Positions 1-5,589 of a stretch of DNA of 5,589 bases are shown piece by piece. This DNA is from Pseudomonadota bacterium (GTDB taxonomy: Bacteria > Pseudomonadota > Alphaproteobacteria > Rickettsiales > Rickettsiaceae), in contig JAJZHL010000073.1 in assembly GCA_021804505.1 (NCBI GenBank), positions 1 to 5,589 on the forward strand. Direction: 5' to 3'. Every line of letters begins with the position of its first letter. The stretch's first letter is position 1. Below the pieces are notes generated by a model. That model saw only the letters and a list, made by a program, of their open reading frames with translations, made no database searches and was not told where the DNA came from. The translations under genes were made by a program, and so were the position numbers.

Positions 1-2520
1 CTTGACCCAGCACTAGGGGGTTCTGTGGGTGCGCTGACAGGGTTCGGGTTGGATCATAAAAATGAACAATATGAAGTTTGTAAAACAGCTATAGAAGAAG
101 CTATTACTAAGTTACACGAAGAAGCCATTACAAAGATACAAAATGAAATCTCAATAGAAGAATTAAGTGATCCAAATAAACTGTTCAATGAATTAGCAAA
201 AGTTATTAAAGAGAATCCAGCATTAAATGAGATACAACAAAGCATTATTCTGGACACTACTAGTAAGGTTTTTGGTAAATTAAAAAATTCTCAAATTGAA
301 AATGAGGGTTTTAAAAAGAAATTGTTAGGTGAAATTTCTCAAACTTTAATACAAGATGAAAGAGCAAGCGATTACGCAATCGCTATGAATGCCACCAAGA
401 AAGCTTTACTGGAACTTCAAGGTCAAAATATTCCAAAAGCCGAATATGCAGATAGAGTCCTTGGAAGAGCCGGGATGTTGCTTGCATCAGATCCTAGAGG
501 TTTTTCTATTGATAAGCTAGAACAATTTAAAAATTTTATTCGTCAAGGTGATCAATCTTTGAAAGTAACAGATAAAGGTAAATTTGTATCTAGAGCTAAT
601 AAATTTTCTAATTATGAACGTAGCAAGATTGCTGAAGCAGCCGTCGAAGCAACAGACTTTTTTATAGCAGAACTCCATAAAGAGACTGCTTACGCTAAAG
701 AACCTTCTACCAGGGCTGTAGCAGGCCAATCTAAAGACGATCAGGATTCTACAAAAAAAGCAGGTTTGACAATTGGTGAGCAAAAAAAAGCTGATTTGAT
801 GGTGGTTGAAGATAGAGTGCAAAAATTACTGGAAGACTCCCTAGTTCCCTTAGGAAAAAATATAGCAGTTCCCAAAGAGACACAAACCAAATTGAATACG
901 AGGTTAAAGCCAGTATTAGCCAAGCTTGATGGTGAATATTTAGAACAAAACAGAGACAATATTAAGAGTGATATAACAAGAAGTATAAGAGAAGAACGTA
1001 CCCTAGCCTCTAGTCTGCGTTTGTCTACTAACCCTTCTTCCATGTTTAAAGATGAGATCAGGGTCCCAGAGGAAAAGGTTAAAGGAATTGCCACTGCTCT
1101 GAAGGCGAAGTATGAGAAGGCTAATCAAGATTTTGTGGAAAAGAAAGTAACAGAAGCTTTTGAAACAACTGGACTAGGGAAAAATAAAGCTGAACTTGCT
1201 TCCCGTTTATCTATATTCATACGAGAAAATAGTATTCACCCTAACATCGTAAATCCCTTACTGCAGTTACAGGATACTGAAGCGCTAACTGGATTAGCAG
1301 AATCAGTTAAGTTAACTGCTAACCAGGTGAAAAATGTTGGAGTAAATGAACTAATAGCATTAAGAAGAAATAATCCAGTTGGTTTTGATAGAATCGTACT
1401 TACCGACAAATTGCCTCAGAAAAGCAGGAGCACGGTGGATCAAGCCTTGCAAAATATAACAAGTGCGGTTGCAGGAGAGAAAGTAGGGCCAGAAGAACAA
1501 TCAGTTAAGTCTTTAGAGCAATCAGAAAAAACAGTACAGCAAGACCACGTTCTGCAGCCAGTTAAGGTAGCTGCAGTAGATGAAGGAAAATCCTTGACCG
1601 AGGAAAAAGAGCTGTCAATAGCAGAAGAAGTACAACAAAACGTAAACACGCCTACTACTGCGATAGAAAGGGCAAATTCACAGAAGACATTTGTTGAAAA
1701 ATTTGGACTTGTAAGGTTGCGTCTGCAGTCTAGGTTAAGAGATGGTGAGAGTATTAACATCGAACAAGAAAGTAGCCATGTCTCTACTAAGGCTTCCCCG
1801 CCACCAATAAAAACTAGCGAAGAAGTTGCGTCTGCTATATTAGTTAAAGCCATAAATAATATGCAGGAAGAAATCGAGAAAAAAGGATTGAAAATAAAGG
1901 AAGATCACTTTAAAGAAATATTTAATACTATTAAACCTAAGCTCGAAAAACTTGATGTAGGATATCTAGAGAGTAATAGAGAGAAGATTATTGAAGGGAT
2001 AAAAGGCGCCTTTATGCAAGTTGGTGGGAAAGAAGGATGGTTTTTTAGCAGTAAGTTTGCTATTGCCCCAGAAATGCAACAATTGATCGCTGATGAATGG
2101 GTGGGAGAAGTGTTAAAGAAGGAAAGTGAAACGTTTGTAGCAAAGGAAGAAGAAAAAATTAAGAAAGGCCTCTTTTATAATAAGCTAAGCGACTCAGAGT
2201 TGGCATCTAAGTTATCACAATTTCTTACATGTAATAACGTTACTGATATTAATAAAAGATTAGGTCGAAGTGATGTTGAGGTAAGCGATGGAAATATTAA
2301 AGTAGAGAAAAAACATCTAAAAATACCAGGTGGTATCACAGATAAACAATTGGCTGAGATTAGAAGAATTAATCCTAAGGATTTTGACAGCATGATGTTT
2401 CCAAAGAAAGGGCATGAAGTACATCCAGACGAAACACCGGATGTAATAATAAAAAGTAACGTCGAAAAGCTTAAGAGTGGTAAATTCGCTATTAAGAGAA
2501 GTGATACAGGGCGTTCGTAA
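1..2520 (+). CDS. Large hydrophilic repeat-containing protein of unknown function, probably 5'-partial
   Basis: I do not recognise this protein. The frame is open from base 1 to the TAA at 2518-2520. The first start codon is GTG at 25 (831 residues, numbered from there), but codons 1-24 also read through as plausible protein (LDPALGGS), so the gene probably begins outside the window. An AGGGGG at 15-20 could instead serve that GTG. The product is rich in Lys, Glu, Ile and Leu, with only two Cys (19, 736) and two Trp (672, 692). No signal peptide or membrane span is visible, so it is likely soluble, largely helical, and cytosolic or secreted by a signal-less route. Residues about 261-459 and 603-792 are diverged copies of one module. 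The linker of about 460-600 is polar, acidic and probably disordered, with a PPP at 592-594. Large helical effectors or surface-associated antigens of Rickettsiales are a possible analogy, but no homology was shown. It ends 59 nt before cydA on the same strand, with no obvious functional link. Confidence 0.85.
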   Translation, partial: LDPALGGSVGALTGFGLDHKNEQYEVCKTAIEEAITKLHEEAITKIQNEISIEELSDPNKLFNELAKVIKENPALNEIQQSIILDTTSKVFGKLKNSQIENEGFKKKLLGEISQTLIQDERASDYAIAMNATKKALLELQGQNIPKAEYADRVLGRAGMLLASDPRGFSIDKLEQFKNFIRQGDQSLKVTDKGKFVSRANKFSNYERSKIAEAAVEATDFFIAELHKETAYAKEPSTRAVAGQSKDDQDSTKKAGLTIGEQKKADLMVVEDRVQKLLEDSLVPLGKNIAVPKETQTKLNTRLKPVLAKLDGEYLEQNRDNIKSDITRSIREERTLASSLRLSTNPSSMFKDEIRVPEEKVKGIATALKAKYEKANQDFVEKKVTEAFETTGLGKNKAELASRLSIFIRENSIHPNIVNPLLQLQDTEALTGLAESVKLTANQVKNVGVNELIALRRNNPVGFDRIVLTDKLPQKSRSTVDQALQNITSAVAGEKVGPEEQSVKSLEQSEKTVQQDHVLQPVKVAAVDEGKSLTEEKELSIAEEVQQNVNTPTTAIERANSQKTFVEKFGLVRLRLQSRLRDGESINIEQESSHVSTKASPPPIKTSEEVASAILVKAINNMQEEIEKKGLKIKEDHFKEIFNTIKPKLEKLDVGYLESNREKIIEGIKGAFMQVGGKEGWFFSSKFAIAPEMQQLIADEWVGEVLKKESETFVAKEEEKIKKGLFYNKLSDSELASKLSQFLTCNNVTDINKRLGRSDVEVSDGNIKVEKKHLKIPGGITDKQLAEIRRINPKDFDSMMFPKKGHEVHPDETPDVIIKSNVEKLKSGKFAIKRSDTGRS
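805..1401 (+). repeat. Internal protein repeat, copy A (about residues 261-459)
   Basis: This is the first copy of a module of about 200 residues inside the large protein. Landmarks shared with copy B, in the same order, are KPVLAKLDGEYLEQNRDNI (residues 295-313), ELASRLSIFI (390-399), and ELIALRRNNPVGFDRIVL (442-459) at the end. The 36 residues leading to the first landmark align with copy B without a gap. The resemblance is at protein level and the DNA has diverged, so the duplication is old. Confidence 0.75.
1831..2400 (+). repeat. Internal protein repeat, copy B (about residues 603-792)
   Basis: This is the second copy of the module. It shows KPKLEKLDVGYLESNREKI (residues 637-655), ELASKLSQFL (725-734), and QLAEIRRINPKDFDSMMF (775-792), matching the three landmarks of copy A in order and at similar spacing. 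It is slightly shorter than copy A, with the differences falling between the landmarks. About 39 residues follow it before the stop. Confidence 0.75.
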
Positions 2521-2579
2521 GGTATTGCCTAGAGAGTATATTTTATCTTTGTAATTGTATTGAAAAGGTTAATAATTAA

Positions 2580-3950
2580 GTGGAATTTGATCCTAATTTT
2601 CTATCTCGTATCCAATTTGCTTTTACTATAAGCTTTCACATAGTCTTCCCATCATTTACTATTGGGCTTGCTAGCTGGCTTGCAGTAGTGGAAGCACTAT
2701 GGCTTAAAACAGGCAATAGCGTTTATCAAGAAATATACAAATTCTGGATTAAAATCTTTGCAGTTACCTTTGGTATGGGCGTAGTGTCAGGTGTTGTAAT
2801 GTCCTATCAATTTGGAACTAATTGGTCTGGTTTCTCTGATAAGGTAGGTAATGTGATTGGCCCTCTGCTAGGTTTTGAAGTATTAACAGCTTTTTTTCTG
2901 GAGTCCTCTTTCCTAGGAATTATGCTATTTGGCTGGAATAAAGTAAGCCCTAGGATGCACTTTTTTGCTACCCTCATCGTAGCAGTTGGCACGCTAATTT
3001 CTGCTTTTTGGATTCTTGCTGCTAATAGCTGGATGCAAACTCCAGCTGGTTATGAAATGCGTGCAGATAATATACTTTACCCGATTAATTGGCTAGATAT
3101 TATATTTAACCCTTCCTTACCATACCGTTTGTGCCATATGATTGCTGCTTCTTACCTAACTACTGCCTTTGTAGTAGCGGGGGTATCGGCTTGGTATCTA
3201 CTGCATAACCGATTTGTAACTCATGCCAAGATTATGTTTGGTATGGCAATGTTAATGGCGATATTTGTGGCACCGCTCCAACTCTTTATTGGTGATCAGC
3301 ATGGGCTTAACACTTTAAAATATCAACCAGCAAAAGTTGCTGCGATGGAAGGTATATGGGAAACAGAAAGAGGAGCGGGTTTAAGGCTAATTGGCTTACC
3401 TGATGCTAAGTCCGAGCAAACCAAATATGCACTAGAAATACCAAAACTTGCCAGTCTAATACTTACTCATGATCCCAATGGGGAAATTAAGGGACTTAAG
3501 GAGTGGAGTGTAAATGATCGCCCGCCTGTAGCAATAGTGTTTTTTTCTTTTCGTATTATGGTCGGCATTGGGATATTGATGATCCTCACTGGTATTATTG
3601 CATCGTACCTATATGTACGAAATAAATTATTTAATGCTAGGTGGTTTCAGTATTGGGCAATAACAATGACCCCTGCTGGTTTTATAGCAGTGCTTGCCGG
3701 TTGGTTTGTTACAGAAATTGGTAGGCAACCATTCGTGGCATATGGTTTAATCCGAACAGCAGAAGCATCTTCACCTGTGCTTGGACAGTATATATTCATC
3801 TCCTTGATTTCTTTTGTGGTAGTTTATACTTTTGTATTTGGCGCTGGTACCTACTATATAATTCAGCTGATCAAGAAAGGTATTCCAGCAAGTGAAGATA
3901 AGGAAATATTCGGGCTTCACAGCTTATCTAATCCTTTGGCGGAGGAATAA
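2580..3950 (+). CDS. cydA: Cytochrome bd ubiquinol oxidase subunit I (CydA), short Q-loop type
   Basis: CydA is the haem-bearing subunit of the inner-membrane cytochrome bd oxidase, which oxidises quinol and reduces O2 to water, generating a proton gradient without pumping. The 456 residues match the family throughout with about nine membrane spans. Key residues are in place against E. coli CydA: His20 (haem b595 ligand, E. coli His19), Glu100 and Glu108 in FEVLTAFFLES, His186 and Met327 (haem b558 ligands; Met327 lies in FRIMVG), Lys252 and Glu257 in the quinol-binding loop, and the GRQP motif at 381-384. Glu257 to Met327 spans 70 residues, against 136 in E. coli, so this is the short Q-loop form seen in cyanide-insensitive (Cio-type) oxidases. 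The start is GTG, which gives the expected N-terminus MEFDPNFLSR. A weak AAAAGG lies at 2563-2568, 11 nt upstream. I see no clear promoter in the 59-nt gap before it. It is followed 5 nt later by cydB. Confidence 0.97.
   Translation: MEFDPNFLSRIQFAFTISFHIVFPSFTIGLASWLAVVEALWLKTGNSVYQEIYKFWIKIFAVTFGMGVVSGVVMSYQFGTNWSGFSDKVGNVIGPLLGFEVLTAFFLESSFLGIMLFGWNKVSPRMHFFATLIVAVGTLISAFWILAANSWMQTPAGYEMRADNILYPINWLDIIFNPSLPYRLCHMIAASYLTTAFVVAGVSAWYLLHNRFVTHAKIMFGMAMLMAIFVAPLQLFIGDQHGLNTLKYQPAKVAAMEGIWETERGAGLRLIGLPDAKSEQTKYALEIPKLASLILTHDPNGEIKGLKEWSVNDRPPVAIVFFSFRIMVGIGILMILTGIIASYLYVRNKLFNARWFQYWAITMTPAGFIAVLAGWFVTEIGRQPFVAYGLIRTAEASSPVLGQYIFISLISFVVVYTFVFGAGTYYIIQLIKKGIPASEDKEIFGLHSLSNPLAEE
3941..3945 (+). 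promoter_or_regulatory. Ribosome binding site of cydB
   Basis: GGAGG (extended GGAGGAA) lies within the last codons of cydA and 10 nt before the cydB ATG. It fixes the cydB start and allows translation to be coupled to termination of cydA. Confidence 0.8.
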
Positions 3951-3955
3951 AAATT

Positions 3956-4975
3956 ATGTTTAATTTTGCACCTTACATGGATTTACCATTAGTTTGGGGT
4001 GGGCTGATTGCTACAGCTATAGCACTTTATGTGTTGCTTGATGGCTTTGACCTAGGAATAGGTATCTTATTCCCCTTTGCTCCTACAGAAGATTGTCGTA
4101 GTAGAATGATGAATTCAGTTGCGCCATTCTGGGATGGTAATGAAACCTGGCTAGTACTTGGAGGTGGTGGCCTGTTTGTTGCCTTTCCTTTGGCCTATTC
4201 TATCTTGTTATCAGCCTTTTACGTCCCCGTCACCCTTATGCTACTTGGCCTAATCTTTCGCGGCATTGCTTTTGAGTTCAGATTTAAGGCTACTGAAGGC
4301 ACACGTTATATTTGGGATTATTCTTTTCATTTTGGTTCTATTATTGCGGCCTTATCTCAAGGCATTATGCTTGGAGCGTTTGTACAAGGTGTTAAAGTGG
4401 ATGGTAGAGTATTTGCTGGTGGTGCTTTTGACTATCTTACTCCTTTCTCAATAATGACTGGTATTGCTATGCTTTTTGGCTATGCTTTGCTTGGAGGTAC
4501 TTGGTTGATTATGAAGACTGATGGGCATACACAAGTGTGGGCACGGAAATCATCTTTATATATTCTGATCTATGTGATGCTATTTATGGGCTTAGTAAGT
4601 CTGTGGGTTCCATTTTTAAACGAAAAAATCCGTATCTTCTGGTTTACTATGCCAAATCTTGCTTATTTATCGGTAATCCCAATTTTAACTAGTGTTACGG
4701 TATATCTGCTTTTTATGGGCATTTACAAAGATAAAGAAATTCAGCCCTTTATATGCACTATTATTTTATTTGTACTTGGTTATCTTGGCCTCATCTTAAG
4801 TATTTGGCCTTTTATCGTACCGTATGATATAACTCTATGGAAGGCAGCAAGTAGCCCTGAATCTCAGTCTCTAACCTTAGTTGGTGCTGCTTTGTTATTA
4901 CCGGTAATTTTAGGTTATACAATTTATTGTTATTATGTATTCCGTGGTAAGTCGACTCATCACCCAATGTATTAA
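3956..4975 (+). CDS. cydB: Cytochrome bd ubiquinol oxidase subunit II (CydB)
   Basis: CydB is the second large membrane subunit of the bd oxidase; it pairs with CydA and stabilises the haem-containing core. At 339 residues it is shorter than E. coli CydB (379) and closer to Cio-type subunit II. Family signatures are visible: LLDGFDLGIG at 27-36, followed by NSVAPFWDGNETW at 53-65, whose Asp60 lines up with the conserved aspartate (E. coli Asp58) implicated in proton supply, and FRGIAFEFR at 101-109. About eight hydrophobic spans are present, and the C-terminus is short and polar (GKSTHHPMY). It starts at ATG 3956 behind a strong GGAGG, 5 nt after cydA, and ends with tandem in-frame TAA codons at 4973-4978. 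Its last 41 nt overlap a small gene in another frame. No cydDC transporter genes, often linked to cydAB elsewhere, follow here. Confidence 0.97.
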   Translation: MFNFAPYMDLPLVWGGLIATAIALYVLLDGFDLGIGILFPFAPTEDCRSRMMNSVAPFWDGNETWLVLGGGGLFVAFPLAYSILLSAFYVPVTLMLLGLIFRGIAFEFRFKATEGTRYIWDYSFHFGSIIAALSQGIMLGAFVQGVKVDGRVFAGGAFDYLTPFSIMTGIAMLFGYALLGGTWLIMKTDGHTQVWARKSSLYILIYVMLFMGLVSLWVPFLNEKIRIFWFTMPNLAYLSVIPILTSVTVYLLFMGIYKDKEIQPFICTIILFVLGYLGLILSIWPFIVPYDITLWKAASSPESQSLTLVGAALLLPVILGYTIYCYYVFRGKSTHHPMY

Positions 4976-5096
4976 TAAGTTTAGCTCTAAAAAGACCAAA
5001 CAGTGGGGATGGTTTATAGCCTTATATTTGGCAGGGCTAATAGTTGTACTGTTGATATCTTATATACTTAAAGGGATTATGTTTCTATTTAGTTAG
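4935..5096 (+). CDS. Small single-span membrane protein, CydX/DUF2474-like bd-oxidase subunit
   Basis: This 53-residue frame begins inside the 3' end of cydB and stops at TAG 5094-5096. It has a basic, polar N-terminal part ending in SSKKTKQ (17-23), then a single membrane span of about 24-44 starting WGWFIALYLAGLIVV, then the tail LKGIMFLFS. The W-x-W-F-x-x-x-aromatic-x-AG pattern after a basic stretch is typical of DUF2474 proteins, tiny proteins encoded right after Cio-type cydAB. Like CydX in E. coli, small subunits of this kind bind CydA and stabilise the haems. The start is uncertain: ATG 4935 is the first in frame, GTG 4944 is an alternative, and no usual start codon occurs between the cydB stop and the membrane span. 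Neither start has a good Shine-Dalgarno, so translation is probably coupled to cydB. The family call is from pattern recall and position, not a search. Confidence 0.75.
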   Translation: MYSVVSRLITQCINKFSSKKTKQWGWFIALYLAGLIVVLLISYILKGIMFLFS

Positions 5097-5101
5097 GAGG
5101 T
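5094..5101 (+). promoter_or_regulatory. Orphan Shine-Dalgarno-like site
   Basis: TAGGAGGT is a near-perfect Shine-Dalgarno sequence and overlaps the stop codon of the small oxidase gene. No ATG, GTG or TTG follows at a workable distance, and the palindromic element starts 8 nt later. It may be a remnant of the ribosome binding site of a lost downstream gene, or chance. Confidence 0.35.
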
Positions 5102-5108
5102 TATCGTT

Positions 5109-5229
5109 AACATATCGCAGAATTATTCCTGACATTCCGAGCGACTAAGTGGCATGCTAATCTAGACTTAAATGCTTCGCTAGCTCCACTTCGGTTGCAA
5201 TGGCAGAACAAGAATAACTGCGATATGTT
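5109..5229. repeat. 121-bp imperfect palindromic element with 12-bp terminal inverted repeats
   Basis: AACATATCGCAG at 5109-5120 is exactly inverted as CTGCGATATGTT at 5218-5229. Inner segments also pair: TTATTC (5123-5128) with GAATAA (5212-5217), and GCGACTAAGTGG (5141-5152) with CCACTTCGGTTGC (5186-5198, one-base bulge). The whole unit can therefore fold into one long imperfect hairpin with its apex near 5160-5180. Size and architecture fit a MITE or a Rickettsia palindromic element, but I do not recognise the sequence as a named family. No clear target-site duplication is seen. Lying just after the oxidase operon, it may also act in 3'-end formation or mRNA stability. Confidence 0.75.
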
Positions 5230-5316
5230 TTACCATTATAGTTGTTACATGTGCAATTTTTAAATTATAAAATGCATTTCAGCAGCTGTCACTATAAGGT
5301 TAGTTATAAATTATTA
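5230..5316. other. Intergenic stretch with no recognised feature
   Basis: This AT-rich spacer lies between the palindromic element and the stop codons of the minus-strand small gene. I see no start codon with a useful frame, no strong hairpin followed by a T-run, and no RNA gene. Small self-complementary words such as AAATGCATTT occur but are not convincing as sites. Confidence 0.5.
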
Positions 5317-5496
5317 TCAATACTCGAAAATTGGAAAGATTCCAAGAGCGAGTGTAAAGTCCTCATTACCCGTATAAGGAGAGAAAGTTAAGCTAACTGT
5401 ACCACATACTCCTACGAAAGCCATAAAAAAGTTACCGTACTCACTAGAATCAATAGTCTTTATTTTATCTATAGCGTTAACGAAATTAGATAACAT
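5317..5496 (-). CDS. Small hypothetical protein (59 aa)
   Basis: This short minus-strand frame starts at ATG (complement of 5494-5496) and ends at TGA (complement of 5317-5319), followed in frame by two TAA codons. A GAGG ribosome binding site sits 5 nt before the start, and an in-frame stop lies 27 nt upstream, so the gene is complete with a single plausible start. The protein opens with a polar helix-like segment (MLSNFVNAIDKIKTIDSSEY). A hydrophobic stretch follows at about 23-37 (FFMAFVGVCGTVSLT), then a polar turn with PYTGNED (40-46), then a second hydrophobic end at 47-59 (FTLALGIFPIFEY). It could associate with the membrane. I do not recognise a family. It is convergent to the oxidase operon, with the palindromic element between them. 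The ribosome binding site and the composition favour a real gene, but at this length chance remains possible. Confidence 0.55.
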   Translation of the reverse strand: MLSNFVNAIDKIKTIDSSEYGNFFMAFVGVCGTVSLTFSPYTGNEDFTLALGIFPIFEY

Positions 5497-5501
5497 ATAT
5501 A

Positions 5502-5505
5502 CCTC
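5502..5505 (-). promoter_or_regulatory. Ribosome binding site of the small minus-strand gene
   Basis: On the minus strand this reads GAGG (context TGAGGT), 5 nt before the ATG. It is the main evidence that the 59-codon frame is translated. Confidence 0.55.
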
Positions 5506-5513
5506 ACATTTAA

Positions 5514-5545
5514 AGCTAGCCTAGGTATAGGTAGCTAGGCTAGCT
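5514..5545. repeat. Hairpin-forming inverted repeat, 11-bp stem
   Basis: AGCTAGCCTAG (5514-5524) is perfectly inverted as CTAGGCTAGCT (5535-5545) around a 10-base loop. On the minus strand the stem lies 8 nt before the GAGG of the small gene and is followed by TTTAAA. It could be a leader hairpin in that gene's 5' untranslated region, a weak terminator of a gene entering from the right, or a protein-binding site. The T-run is too short for a confident terminator call. Confidence 0.6.
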
Positions 5546-5551
5546 CGTTAG

Positions 5552-5566
5552 TTAAGATTATCTTAA
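5552..5566. repeat. 15-bp palindrome TTAAGAT-T-ATCTTAA
   Basis: Two perfect 7-base arms flank one central base, about 56 bp upstream of the small minus-strand start. It has the form of a dimer operator. On the minus strand it also contains GATAAT, which could serve as a -10 box, but I found no good -35 at normal spacing. Confidence 0.35.
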
Positions 5567-5589
5567 GCTTTTAATAAAGGTTGTAGTTA

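Noticed and set aside
54..2393. Several minus-strand open frames opposite the large protein gene (54-257, 517-822, 741-1094, 1440-1853, 2175-2393)
   Set aside because: They are mirror frames of a long, clearly coding + strand gene, with Ser/Phe/Cys-rich shadow composition and no convincing ribosome binding sites.
25..2520. Identity with the Rickettsia Sca4 / 120-kDa heat-stable antigen
   Set aside because: The helical Lys/Glu-rich character is similar, but I could not match any stretch with the Sca4 sequence as I remember it, so the name is not supported.
2521..2579. Promoter or terminator between the large gene and cydA
   Set aside because: TTGCCT at 2525-2530 and nearby AT-rich words do not give a -35/-10 pair at normal spacing, and there is no stable hairpin with a T-run. 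The gap could be read through or could carry an unrecognised promoter.
2807..2992. Minus-strand open frame inside cydA
   Set aside because: It is the antisense shadow of a strongly conserved gene, with no protein features of its own.
4266..4454. Plus-strand 62-codon frame inside cydB
   Set aside because: It lies wholly within the well-conserved cydB. Its hydrophobic look comes from reading membrane-protein codons out of frame.
5097..5316. tRNA, other structured RNA, or CRISPR repeat
   Set aside because: The only strong structure is the single long palindrome. There is no cloverleaf pattern, TψC-like motif, or regularly spaced direct repeat.

Overview
The window looks like AT-rich chromosomal DNA from an alphaproteobacterium, most likely a Rickettsiales-type intracellular bacterium. 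This rests on the base composition, the Rickettsia-like character of the cytochrome bd subunits, a long Lys/Glu-rich protein of unknown function, and an intergenic palindromic element of the general size and shape of Rickettsia palindromic elements. The placement is an inference from reading, not from a database search.

Layout. Positions 1-2520 (+) hold a large, probably 5'-truncated gene for a hydrophilic helical protein with no recognisable family. It carries a diverged duplication of a module of about 200 residues. After a 59-nt gap comes a compact cytochrome bd oxidase operon on the same strand: cydA (2580-3950, GTG start, short Q-loop type), cydB (3956-4975, 5 nt after cydA, with a Shine-Dalgarno inside the cydA 3' end), and an easily missed 53-residue single-membrane-span gene (4935-5096) that overlaps the end of cydB. 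This last gene resembles the CydX/DUF2474 class of small bd-oxidase subunits. Together the three would form a quinol:O2 oxidoreductase in the inner membrane, suited to low oxygen or to resisting inhibitors of haem-copper oxidases.

The right end (5097-5589) is mostly non-coding on the + strand. A strong Shine-Dalgarno-like TAGGAGG overlaps the small gene's stop but has no start codon behind it. Directly after it lies a 121-bp imperfect palindrome with perfect 12-bp terminal inverted repeats (5109-5229). Beyond that, a 59-codon gene of unknown function lies on the opposite strand (5317-5496). It has a good ribosome binding site, three tandem in-frame stops, and a strong hairpin plus a short palindrome upstream. 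Nothing convincing was seen in 5230-5316.

The best candidates for undescribed biology are the repeat-containing large protein, the overlapping small oxidase subunit, the palindromic element beside an orphan ribosome binding site, and the small minus-strand gene. No complete new multi-gene system is visible.
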